Origin: Roseitranquillus sp963709765 | GTDB lineage: Bacteria; Pseudomonadota; Alphaproteobacteria; Rhodobacterales; Rhodobacteraceae | Direction of reading: 5' to 3' | NCBI GenBank assembly: GCA_963709765.1 | Contig: CAVPXL010000007.1 | Span: 62,001 to 126,000 of the forward strand | DNA: 64,000 bases | Part shown: piece by piece, positions 54,818 through 63,628 of the stretch | Numbering within the stretch: position 1 is the first letter of the stretch | Layout of the letters: every line of letters starts with the position of its first letter | Made by a program: the position numbers and the translations under genes | The notes under the pieces: model-generated | The model's database searches: none | Told to the model about the DNA's origin: nothing | The model's input: only the letters and a program-made list of their open reading frames with translations

Positions 54818-54852
54818 CGTTTCCACGGCAGTTCCCACGTCGCCACCCACGT
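54817..54852 (-). repeat. Three tandem 12-base repeats before the SARP-type gene
   Basis: On the minus strand the units read ACGTGGGTGGCG, ACGTGGGAACTG and CCGTGGAAACGA, one after another, and the last runs into the ATG. They share the unit found at 52774-52797. Placement suggests autoregulation, or control of the divergent cysteine-synthase-family gene 63 bases away. Confidence 0.55.
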
Positions 54853-54915
54853 ACAGGACGATGAACTGACGCTATCATGGATTCCATGGGTATGGGCGTT
54901 CACAAGGAGAGAAAC

Positions 54916-56004
54916 ATGTCCCTCGATAGCCAGGTCAGGACGACAGAGGGGCGCGGCCGCCTCTACGATTCGATTCTCGAGACCATCGGCGACACGCCCG
55001 TGGTCCGCATCAACAATCTCGGCCCGAAGCACGCGACGCTCTACGTCAAGGCCGAGTTCTTCAATCCGGCGGCCTCGGTCAAGGACCGGCTCGCACTGGC
55101 CATCATCGAGGCAGCGGAACGTTCCGGTGACCTGAAGCCCGGCCAGACGGTGGTCGAGGCGACGAGCGGCAATACCGGCATCGGCCTCGCGATGGTCTGC
55201 GCCCAGAAGGGCTATCCCCTCGTTGTGACGATGGCCGACAGCTTCTCGATCGAGCGTCGCAAGCTGATGCGGATGTTCGGCGCAAAGGTCGTGCTGACCC
55301 CCCGCGCCGAGAAGGGCTTCGGCATGTATCGCAAGGCCGTCGAACTCGCCGAGGCGAACGGCTGGTTCCTCGCCCGCCAGTTCGAGACGCCGGCCAACGC
55401 CGCAATCCATGAGGCGACCACGGCGCGCGAGATCATCGCGGACTTCGCCGGCTCGCGCCTCGACTGGTTCGTGACCGGGTATGGAACCGGCGGCACGCTG
55501 GCGGGAGTCTCGGCCGTCCTGCGGCGCGAGCGCCCCGAGACGCGGATCGCGCTTGCCGAGCCAGCGAATGCCCAGCTCCTCGGCAGCGGCCAGGCTCAGG
55601 AACGCGGCGACCACGGTGCGCCTTCCGCAACTCACCCCGCCTTCGAGCCACACCCGATCCAGGGCTGGACCCCCGACTTCATTCCGCAGGTCCTGCAGAA
55701 CGCGCTCTCGGGCAACGCCTATGACGACCTTTTGCCGGTCTCGGGCGCGGACGCGATGAAAGGGAGCCGCGATCTTGCTCAGAAGGAAGGGATCTTCACC
55801 GGGATCTCGGGCGGCGGGACATTCGCCGTGGGTGTCCGGATCGCGGAACAGGCGCCCGAGGGCTCGGTCATCCTGTGCATGCTTCCCGACACCGGAGAAC
55901 GTTACATGACGACGCCGCTGTTCGAGTCGATCGCCGCGGAGATGGACGAGGAGGAGGTGGCACTCTCCCGCTCGACACCCGGCTTCCAGCTCACGGAGGA
56001 TTGA
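54916..56004 (+). CDS. Cysteine synthase family PLP enzyme (CysK/CBS type)
   Basis: This beta-replacement enzyme of fold type II has 362 residues. It shows LYDSILETIGDTPVVRINNL, the PLP lysine Lys56 in NPAASVKDRLALAI, the phosphate-binding TSGNTGIGLA loop, VTGYGTGGTLAGV and the FTGISGGGTFAVG loop near the C-terminus. The middle is longer than in housekeeping CysK, and the end (ALSRSTPGFQLTED) is extended. GGAGAG precedes the ATG at 54916. The gene runs into a PLP decarboxylase gene with one base between, so its product is probably that enzyme's substrate. Confidence 0.88.
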   Translation: MSLDSQVRTTEGRGRLYDSILETIGDTPVVRINNLGPKHATLYVKAEFFNPAASVKDRLALAIIEAAERSGDLKPGQTVVEATSGNTGIGLAMVCAQKGYPLVVTMADSFSIERRKLMRMFGAKVVLTPRAEKGFGMYRKAVELAEANGWFLARQFETPANAAIHEATTAREIIADFAGSRLDWFVTGYGTGGTLAGVSAVLRRERPETRIALAEPANAQLLGSGQAQERGDHGAPSATHPAFEPHPIQGWTPDFIPQVLQNALSGNAYDDLLPVSGADAMKGSRDLAQKEGIFTGISGGGTFAVGVRIAEQAPEGSVILCMLPDTGERYMTTPLFESIAAEMDEEEVALSRSTPGFQLTED

Positions 56005-56005
56005 G

Positions 56006-57512
56006 GTGCGGGATTTCGAACGGGATGCGGCGGCCGTCGAGGAAACGCTCGACCCCGCTGACTGGGACGCGGCGCGGGATCTCGTCGCGCGGGTTGCGGC
56101 CGAGGCGGTCGATCACCTGCGCGACGTCCGCTCCCGTCCGGTGTGGCGCGACATGCCGCCCGAGATCCGCGCCCGCCTCACCACCCCGCTGCCGCGCGGG
56201 CCGATGCCTCTGGAAGACGTCGTGCGCGAAGTGTTCGACACCGCGATGGCCTATCCCATGGGCAACACCCATCCCCGGTTCTGGTCGTGGTTCATGGGGG
56301 CGGGCAACCTCACCGGAGCACTCGCCGAGTTCCTCGCCGCCGTTCAGGGGTCCAACCTCGGCGGCGGCAACCATGCCGCGGCGCGGATGGACGATCAGGT
56401 CGTGGGCTGGCTGAAGCAGATGGTGAACTTCCCGGCCGATGCCAGCGGCACCCTGACCAGTGGCGGATCGGAGGCCAACCTGATCGGCCTCACCGTCGCG
56501 CGGAACGTCATGGCCGGAATCGATGTCCGAACCGAGGGCGTCGGCGCCTTGCCCCGCCCGCTGCGCTTTTATGCCTCCGATCAGGTGCATGGCTGTCACC
56601 TCAAGGCGGTGGAGGCTCTGGGGCTCGGCCGGCAGGCCCTCCGCCAGATCCCGACGACGGAGGATTTCCGGATCGACCTCGCCGCGCTTCGCGCCGCCAT
56701 CACCGAGGATCGGGAAGCGGGCCTGAAGCCGGCCTGCATCATCGGGACTGCCGGGACGGTCAACACCGGCGCCATTGACGATCTTGGCGCGCTTGCCGAT
56801 CTGGCAGCGGCGGAGGGGCTCTGGTTCCACATCGACGGCTGCATCGGCGCGCTGATCGCCATCGCGCCGAAGAGCGCCTCGTCTGGTTGCCGGGCTGGAG
56901 CGGGCCGATTCCATCGCCATGGATCCGCACAAGTGGCTGCATGCGCCCTTCGAGGCCGGCTGCGCCCTCGTCCGCCACGCCAGGGCTCACCGCGACAGCT
57001 ATGCGCTTTCGGCGGAGTATCTCCAGGGGACGTCGCGCGGGCTCGCCGCCGCGCCGTGGCTTTACGATCTGGGCCCGCAGACCTCGCGCGGGTTCCGGGC
57101 CCTGAAGGTCTGGATGGCGCTGAAGGAACATGGCGCAGCCAAGTTCGGCCGGCTGATCGACCAGAACATCGCCCAGGCGCACTACCTCGACACCCTGATC
57201 CGCCAGACGCCGGGACTGGAGATCGCGGCGCCAACCTCGATCAACATCGTCTGTTTCCGGCATCGGCCCGACTCCGAGATCGGCGCGGACGGCCTCAAGC
57301 GCTGGAACGTCGAGATCATGCTCCGGCTTCAGGAGCAGGGCCTCGCATCGCTCTCGGACACGACCCTCAAGGGAGTCCATTGCCTCCGGGTCGCGATCAC
57401 GAACCACCGCACCCGTTATGCCGACCTCGATTTGCTGGTGGAGAGGCTCGGCGCACTCGCAAACCATGGTCCGGAAGACCACTTTGTCAATCGAACAATC
57501 GCCGAGCGGTGA
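56006..57512 (+). CDS. PLP-dependent amino-acid decarboxylase, group II (frameshifted)
   Basis: The enzyme belongs to the glutamate/aromatic/cysteine-sulfinate decarboxylase family. Motifs are MAYPMGNTHPRFWSWFMGAG, GTLTSGGSEANLIGLTVARN, LWFHIDGCIGALIAIAPKS, with the PLP-binding aspartate, and the PLP lysine in IAMDPHKWLHAPFEAGCALV. The frame breaks near 56880; removing one base gives RLVAGLERADSIAMD. The GTG at 56006 has GGAGGA just upstream, within the end of the previous gene. Together with the cysteine-synthase-family enzyme it may make an amine from a beta-substituted alanine, for example cysteate to taurine; that is a guess. Confidence 0.85.
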
Positions 57513-57689
57513 TGGGCGTCTCGACGGAATTCCGCGCCGAAAGTCCTCGGCCTGCTCGCAATGTGGCTGGCGGACGATCTGCGGTCGTGCAGCGGAGCCG
57601 CGGTCTTAAACGTGGAAGATGGCCGGCGCACGGCTCCCCGTGTCGCTCAGGCTTTGCCTGCCCATGTCCCGTTAAAGACCGAATTTCCA

Positions 57690-59018
57690 TCATCGAAGGA
57701 AAAGCGTTGAGGTCGCCGGAAGCCAGGTAACGATCAACAGCACGGCGATCATCACGAAAATGAATGGGAGGGTCGCAAGGAATATCTGCTCGACCGACGT
57801 ATTGGGGTCGTTGAGAGTGTTGTGGACGGTAAAAACCGAAATTCCGAATGGTGGCGTAAGCAGACCGATCTCGACCGCGATCACGGTGATGATGCCAAAG
57901 TGGCTGAGATCTATTCCAAGTCCCTGGGCGATGGGGGCAGCGATGGGCACCATGATCAGCAGGATCGATGTCGAGTCGAGGATCATGCCCATCAGCAGAA
58001 CGATCGCGGCGTAGAACAGTATGAAGCCGGTGGGCCCGAAGCCGCTGTCCGAGACGAGGCCCGCGATAGCATTGGGCAGCCCCGCGATGGAGAGCATCCG
58101 GGAATAGAAGCTGGCTGCGACCAGCAGCAGCAGGATCGACACCGATACCACGCCGGTCTGCTTCATCACTTCCCACAGCTTGCGACGGTCGAGGCTGCGA
58201 CGGGCGAGCGCCACGATGAACGCGCCGAAGGCTCCGACTCCGCCCGCCTCGGTGGGCGTGAAGTAGCCCGTGTAGAGACCGCCGAGCACGAGGATCACCA
58301 GAAGCACGATGGGCATGAGCTTGGTCATCATCTCGCGCAGTGGCATGTCGATGCCGGTTTGAAGCCGACGCTCGCGCGCGGCCTTCGGGTCGTTGAAGAC
58401 GAAGCCCGGCGCCAGCAAGGTGATCCCCATCAGCATGACGACGAAGCCGCCCGCCAGCATCAGTCCCGGAATGATCCCGGCAAGGAACATGCCGCCGATC
58501 GAGACCTCGGCCAGCACGCCGTATATGATGAGAAGCAGGCTGGGCGGGATCAGCATGCCGAGCACGGAGGAGCCCGCGACGGTGCCGCTCGCGAAGGCGG
58601 CGCGGTAGCCGTGGCGCTCCATCTCGGGAACGGCGACGCGGGTGAAGACGGCGGCCGAGGCGATCGAGACGCCGGTGACCGCGGCGAAGATCGTGTTGGC
58701 GGCCACCGTTGCGACGCCGAGGCCACAAAGGACGCGCTTGAGGAGGACCTCGGCTACCTCGAACGTGTCACGGCCAACATTGGAGACGCTGACCAGGAGC
58801 CCCATCAGGACGAAAAGCGGGATGGTCGCGAAAAGATAGTCCGAAATGCCGCTATAGGCGGTGAGTTCGAGCATCCGGAACGCGAGGTCGAGGCTGTCGC
58901 GGATCAGCCAGATCCCCAGGAATGCCACGCCAAGCAGCGCATAGGCGATCTGCATGCCGAGGATGACGAGAAGTACGAGAAGCCCGATGAGAACGAAGCC
59001 GAGCGCGAGCGAGGTCAT
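57690..59018 (-). CDS. dctM: TRAP transporter large permease DctM
   Basis: The protein has 442 residues and about 12 membrane segments. Motifs are IPLFVLMGLLVSVSNVGRDT, NTIFAAVTGVSIASAAVFTR, GSSVLGMLIPPSLLLIIYGV, GYFTPTEAGGVGAFGAFIVA and AVEIGLLTPPFGISVFTVHN. It overlaps dctQ by ATGA. It belongs to a complete DctPQM system whose genes lie directly after a cox-type molybdenum hydroxylase, so it may import that enzyme's substrate. The start at 59018 follows the overlap. Confidence 0.93.
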   Translation of the reverse strand: MTSLALGFVLIGLLVLLVILGMQIAYALLGVAFLGIWLIRDSLDLAFRMLELTAYSGISDYLFATIPLFVLMGLLVSVSNVGRDTFEVAEVLLKRVLCGLGVATVAANTIFAAVTGVSIASAAVFTRVAVPEMERHGYRAAFASGTVAGSSVLGMLIPPSLLLIIYGVLAEVSIGGMFLAGIIPGLMLAGGFVVMLMGITLLAPGFVFNDPKAARERRLQTGIDMPLREMMTKLMPIVLLVILVLGGLYTGYFTPTEAGGVGAFGAFIVALARRSLDRRKLWEVMKQTGVVSVSILLLLVAASFYSRMLSIAGLPNAIAGLVSDSGFGPTGFILFYAAIVLLMGMILDSTSILLIMVPIAAPIAQGLGIDLSHFGIITVIAVEIGLLTPPFGISVFTVHNTLNDPNTSVEQIFLATLPFIFVMIAVLLIVTWLPATSTLFLR

Positions 59019-59590
59019 ATGCCTGCTCCATTCTGCAGCGGGTTGCGGTTGATCGCGCGGTAGAGCGCGGCGAGGGCAGCCAGCGTCGAGCCCAGCACGA
59101 TGATCCCCCGGAACGGCCAGGTGGGGACGGTGAACACGCCCTGCACCCCGAAGAACTCTCCGACGACCCAGGCGTTCAGCGCCTTGTCCCACGAGGCCCA
59201 GACGATCGCAGCGAAGACCACAGCGCCGGTCAGGCAGAAGACGCTTTCGATCAGGCCCGCAAGGGCGGGGCTTGCCTTGGCGACGCGGCGGAACAGGAAG
59301 TCGGCGCGCGTCAGCCGCCCCTGCATGATCGCCGCGGCCGTCTGCAGAAACACGATGGCGACGACCGAATGACCCGCGATCTCGGAAACGCCGGTTATCG
59401 GCGCATCGAGGAAGTTGCGACCGATCACGTCGGCAACGATCAGCAGCATCAGCAGGCCGATCCAGATCGTGCCCACCGAAGACAGCACTGCCGCGACAGT
59501 GCCGAGGACCGCCCCGGCAGGCGCATCCGAGAAGGGCGGCACAGTCTCAGCCTCGGACCGCTGCATCTCGTCTAGATCGCTGTCGCTCAT
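59015..59590 (-). CDS. dctQ: TRAP transporter small permease DctQ
   Basis: The protein has 191 residues and four membrane segments; a cytoplasmic N-terminal stretch of about 25 residues is rich in acidic residues. The segments include VGTIWIGLLMLLIVADVIGR, GVSEIAGHSVVAIVFLQTAA, and LAGLIESVFCLTGAVVFAAI; the middle loop (AAAIMQGRLTRADFLFRRVA) takes the place of the usual HVRVD motif. An ATG at 59605 five codons further upstream is an alternative start. It lies between dctP and dctM. Confidence 0.87.
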   Translation of the reverse strand: MSDSDLDEMQRSEAETVPPFSDAPAGAVLGTVAAVLSSVGTIWIGLLMLLIVADVIGRNFLDAPITGVSEIAGHSVVAIVFLQTAAAIMQGRLTRADFLFRRVAKASPALAGLIESVFCLTGAVVFAAIVWASWDKALNAWVVGEFFGVQGVFTVPTWPFRGIIVLGSTLAALAALYRAINRNPLQNGAGI

Positions 59591-59624
59591 GGCAGCCTCG
59601 CGCATCCCCGGTGAGAAGTGGAGT

Positions 59625-59644
59625 GCCCGGCCTTTCGGCCGGGC
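59625..59644 (-). promoter_or_regulatory. GC hairpin between dctP and dctQ
   Basis: GCCCGGCC and its exact complement GGCCGGGC enclose a four-base loop. It lies just after the dctP stop and before dctQ, the same placement as three other hairpins in this window. Confidence 0.6.
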
Positions 59645-59653
59645 CTCCGGTCC

Positions 59654-60706
59654 TCAGCGACCTTCGTCCCAGTTGCGCAGCGGCTCCGCGCCGTGCTCGC
59701 GGAGCGCATCGAAATACGCCGTCAACACAGCCTTGCCATCCTCGCCGGTCTGGTCGAGCCAGGGCTGGACGATGTCCGGCAGGCCCTGCACCCACTTCTC
59801 TTTCTCGGCGTCGGGAAGTTCGCTGACCGTCAGGCCCGCTGCCTGCATCTCGTCCATGGCCTTCGCGGCAAGCTCGGCCACATAATCGCCGTGCGCCTTC
59901 GAAGTCGCCGCGCCGGCCTGACGGAATGCGTCCTGCACCGGGGCGGGCAGTCCGTCGAAGAAGTCCTTGTTGGCCGCGATCGAGCCGAAATACATCGACC
60001 CGATGCCGACGCGGGTGAGCTCCGGGGCGACCTCGTAGACGCGGGTCGGAAGAATACCCGAAGCGAAGGACAGAGTGCCCTCGGTCACGCCCGTCTGGAT
60101 GTTGGTGTAGTAGGTCGTCAGCGCGCCATCCACCGGCGTCGCCCCGGTTTCCTGCAGCCAGTTGGCCGAGGTGCCCGGCGCGTTCAGACGGCGGTTCTGC
60201 AGGTCCTCCATCGTCTCGACCGGGAAAGTCGCGTAGACGTCGTAGCTGTCGGTGATCAGCGACGAAAGCGGCACCATGTTGTTGTCCGACCAGCTTTCGG
60301 CGAGTTCGGGCAGGTTCACATTCAGATCGTCGAAGATCTCGATCAGCATCCGGTGGTCGGGCGTCGCGAAGGGCGTGAAATAGGTCACGTTCTGCAAGGG
60401 CATGGTCGAGCCCTCCCAGACCGTGCCGACCATGCCTACGTCGACGATGCCGTCCTGCACCGCCTCGCGCGTGTCGGTGTACTTGTAGAGCGTGCCGGCA
60501 TAGGCCTCGTTCCAGTTCACCGTGTACTCTCCCGCCTCTGCGAGGATGCGGTTCACCTCGGGCTGGAAGGTGTTCTTCATCGCGTAGACCCAGATGTTCT
60601 GCTCGGGGTGCGACGAGCCGATATTGACGGTGATCGTCTGCTGCGCCGATGCCGCCCCTGCCGTGAGGGTCGCAGCGACGGTGAATGCGAAAGTCGTGTG
60701 TTTCAT
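59654..60706 (-). CDS. dctP: TRAP transporter substrate-binding protein DctP
   Basis: The receptor has 350 residues and a signal peptide (MKHTTFAFTVAATLTAGAASA). Motifs include ITVNIGSSHPEQNIWVYAMK, VQDGIVDVGMVGTVWEGSTM, MEDLQNRRLNAPGTSANWLQ and YYTNIQTGVTEGTLSFASGI. The arginine in QNRRLNAPG corresponds to the ligand-carboxylate-binding position. It belongs to the C4-dicarboxylate/aromatic-acid type rather than TAXI. The substrate may be a carboxylic acid related to the molybdenum hydroxylase encoded upstream. Confidence 0.92.
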   Translation of the reverse strand: MKHTTFAFTVAATLTAGAASAQQTITVNIGSSHPEQNIWVYAMKNTFQPEVNRILAEAGEYTVNWNEAYAGTLYKYTDTREAVQDGIVDVGMVGTVWEGSTMPLQNVTYFTPFATPDHRMLIEIFDDLNVNLPELAESWSDNNMVPLSSLITDSYDVYATFPVETMEDLQNRRLNAPGTSANWLQETGATPVDGALTTYYTNIQTGVTEGTLSFASGILPTRVYEVAPELTRVGIGSMYFGSIAANKDFFDGLPAPVQDAFRQAGAATSKAHGDYVAELAAKAMDEMQAAGLTVSELPDAEKEKWVQGLPDIVQPWLDQTGEDGKAVLTAYFDALREHGAEPLRNWDEGR

Positions 60707-60747
60707 GTTGTCCTCCCTTATGGCGAACGCCGGGTTCGGCGCCCTCG

Positions 60748-63131
60748 TCAGTCCTTCAGTGTTCCCAAAGCGCGCAGTACGCGTTCGGGCGTAAACGGCA
60801 TCTGCGTGACCAGCCCGCCGAGCGGTCGGATCGCGTCATTGATGGCGTTCATCACGGCCGCCGGCGCACCGGCTGTGCCGGCCTCTCCCGCGCCTTTGGC
60901 CCCGAGTTCGCTTTCTTCGGTCGGGGTCTCGACATGGCGGATCACCATGTCCGGCATTTCGCCCGACATCGGCACAAGGTAGTCGGCCATCGAGCCGTTC
61001 AGGATCTGCCCTTCGTCGTCGTAGCAGACCTCCTCGAACATCGCGCCGCCGATCCCCTGCACGATGCCGCCGCGGATCTGCTCGTCCACGAGTTGCGGAT
61101 TGATGATCCGCCCGCAATCCTCGACGCACCAGTGTTTCAGAAGCTTCACGAAGCCCGTGTCGGTATCGACCTCGACGTAGGACGCCTGCACGCCATTGGT
61201 GAAGGCATAGGGGTAGTCCGAAGTGATGTAATGCCGGGTCTGCATCAGCTCGCGCGGCAGACCCTTTGGCAGCGTGTCGCCGCGGAAATAGACCACCCGG
61301 CCCAGTTCCTCCAGCGGCAGGCGCTCCTCGCCGGTCTCGGCATCCACGATCTGTCCGTCGCGGATGTCGAGCGCGTCCGGCTTTGCCTGCAGCATCGCCG
61401 CGGCGACGCTTAACACCTGCTCGCGCAGCGCCCGGCCCGCCTGGAACGCGGCTTCGCCGCCAATGCCTGCACCCCGCGAGGCCCAGGTGCCACCGCCGAA
61501 GGGCGTGACGCGGGTGTCTCCCGTGACGACCCGGACCATGCCGGGTGAAATGCCGACGGCCTCGGCCACGATCTGTGACATGATCGCCTCGGTCCCCTGC
61601 CCCTGCTCGGTCACGCCCGTAAGCGCAACGACCGAGCCGTCGGGATCCATCCGCACCGTACAGCCGTCCTGCGCCGAGATGCGGGCGCCGCCGATGCCGT
61701 ACATGAACGGCGAGGGGTTGGTGAGCTCGATGAAACTCGCGATGCCGATGCCGCGATGGATGCCCTTCCGGCGCAGATCGGCCTGCTCGGCGCGGAGCGA
61801 GTCGTAGTCCATCGCCTCGACCAGGGCGTCCATGCTCTTGTGATGCGACAGCCCCTCGAGCTTCAGCCCGGCGGCGGTCGTCAGCGGGTAGGCATCGTCC
61901 CGGATCAGGTTGCGGCGCCGGAACTCGACGGGGTCGATGCCCAGCTTCGCAGCCGCCATGTCCACGAGCCCTTCCGTGATCGCCACGGCGACGGGGTGAC
62001 CCACCGCACGATACTGCGCGCAGATGCCCTTGTTCTGGAACACGGTGCTCGAACGTACGCGGTAATGCTGGAAATCGTAGGGTCCGCCGATCAGGTTGGT
62101 GACCTGCAGCCCCTCGACAGCCGAGGTGCGCGGATAGATCGAGTAGGGTCCGATCCCGGTCCAGTCGTCGACGTCGAAGCCGAGGATCTTTCCGTCCTTG
62201 TCTACGCGCGATCCGGCCGGTCGCCTCATGATCGCGGGCATGGATGTCGCTCGTGAAGGATTCCAGCCGGTCGGCGCAGAACTTCACGGGACGTCCCATG
62301 ATCTTGGCGATCGCTGCGGTGGCCACCTCGTCGGGATAGACGTGGACCTTCAGGCCGAAGGAGCCGCCCACGTCGCCGCAGACGACGCGCACGCGGCTCT
62401 CGGGAATGTCCATGTGTTTGGCCAGCAGCACCTGCAGCATGTGCGGCGCCTGGTTCGAGACATGGGCCGTCAGCTCGCCCTCGCCTCCGTTCCAGTCGGC
62501 GAGGATGACTCGCGGCTCCAGCGTCACGCCCGTATGGCGTCCCGTCTTGAACGCGGCCTCGACGACCGTGTGCGCGCCGTCGAACGCCACCTCCGGCGTG
62601 TCGGTCGCGTTGGTCTTGCGGAAACACAGGTTGTCATCGAACTGCGGGTGCAGGACGGGCGTCTCCGCGTCGAGGGCGCTGCGCATGTCGGTGACCGCCG
62701 GAAGCGCCTCGAAATCGATAATGACGAGTGCCGCGGCAGCCTCCGCCTCGGCACGGGTGCGCGCGACGACCGCGACCACGGGCTCGCCCGCCCAGCAGGC
62801 CCGGTCCACCGCCAGCGCGTGCTGCGGCGGCGTCTTCATCCCCTCGAGATGAACGAGCTTGCCCTCCCACGGCGTGCAGACCTCGGCCAGCTCCTTGCCC
62901 GTGAAGATACGCAGGACACCCTTCTCGGCGCGGGCGGCCTCGGCGTCGATCTCGCCGATCCTGCGCGTGGGCATGGGGGCTGCGGACGAAGGCAACATGA
63001 ACCATGCGCGGCAGGGTGATGTCGTCGACATAACGACCCTTGCCAGCGACCAATCTCGCCGCGTTCGGGCGGGGCACGGTGCGGCCGATGTAGCTGTTCG
63101 GTCGGTTGGGATCGTCGAGTCGGATGGTCAT
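60748..63131 (-). CDS. Molybdenum hydroxylase large subunit (CoxL/xanthine dehydrogenase-like; two frame breaks)
   Basis: The molybdopterin-binding catalytic subunit has about 794 residues after repair. Its parts are SYIGRTVPRPNAARLVAGKG, VYPDEVATAAIAKIMGRPVK, GRPVKFCADRLESFTSDIHA, TGVTEQGQGTEAIMSQIVAE and the C-terminal ELGAKGAGEAGTAGAPAAVM, whose glutamate is the usual catalytic base. The frame changes near 62962 and 62206, and each break is repaired by removing one base. The active-site loop reads GICAQYRAVGHPVAV, not the AYxCSFR of true CO dehydrogenase nor the AYRGAGR of form II, so another substrate is expected. It follows the small-subunit gene by ATGA. Confidence 0.85.
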
Positions 63132-63628
63132 GCCTCCCCCTTTCCGGCCCGTGCGCGCGCCACCGTCTCGACGGCGTCCACGATGGCCTCGTAGCCGGTG
63201 CAGCGGCAGTAATTGCCGGACATGTGCTCGCGGATAGCCTCGCGCGAAGGGATTTCGGCGGCCTCGATCAGCGCCTTCGCGGCGACAAGCATTCCAGGCG
63301 TGCAGTAGCCGCATTGCAGCGCGTTCCGCTCCACGAAGGCGGCTTGCAGATCGGCGATCACGCCCGTGTCGGTCAGCCCCTCGACGGTCCAGACATCGGC
63401 CCCGGCCAGTTGCGGGGCGAGGACCAGGCACCCGCGCACGGGTTGGCCGTCCACCAGCACCGTGCAGGCCCCGCAGACCCCGTGCTCGCACCCGACGTGA
63501 GAGCCAGTGAGGCCAAGATCGAGACGCAGCATGTCGATCAGGTGCCGTCCGGCGGGCACGGTCACCTCGACCGCCTCACCATTCACGCTCAGTTCCAGAT
63601 CGATGCGATTGCGAAATGTTTCCGTCAT
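63128..63628 (-). CDS. Molybdenum hydroxylase small subunit, 2Fe-2S (CoxS-like)
   Basis: The protein has 166 residues. The plant-type ferredoxin motif is GCEHGVCGACTVLVDGQPVR followed by GC, and the second cluster is bound by QCGYCTPGMLVAA and GNYCRCTGYEAIVDAV. Both clusters are complete. It passes electrons between the molybdenum site and the FAD subunit. It overlaps the medium-subunit gene and the large-subunit gene by ATGA. Confidence 0.95.
   Translation of the reverse strand: MTETFRNRIDLELSVNGEAVEVTVPAGRHLIDMLRLDLGLTGSHVGCEHGVCGACTVLVDGQPVRGCLVLAPQLAGADVWTVEGLTDTGVIADLQAAFVERNALQCGYCTPGMLVAAKALIEAAEIPSREAIREHMSGNYCRCTGYEAIVDAVETVARARAGKGEA

Noticed and set aside
52184..54850. An 888-codon frame that could be read as a SARP-cupin fusion
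   Set aside because: The middle is out-of-frame TPR coding sequence after a one-base break, and the cupin has its own start and signal peptide.
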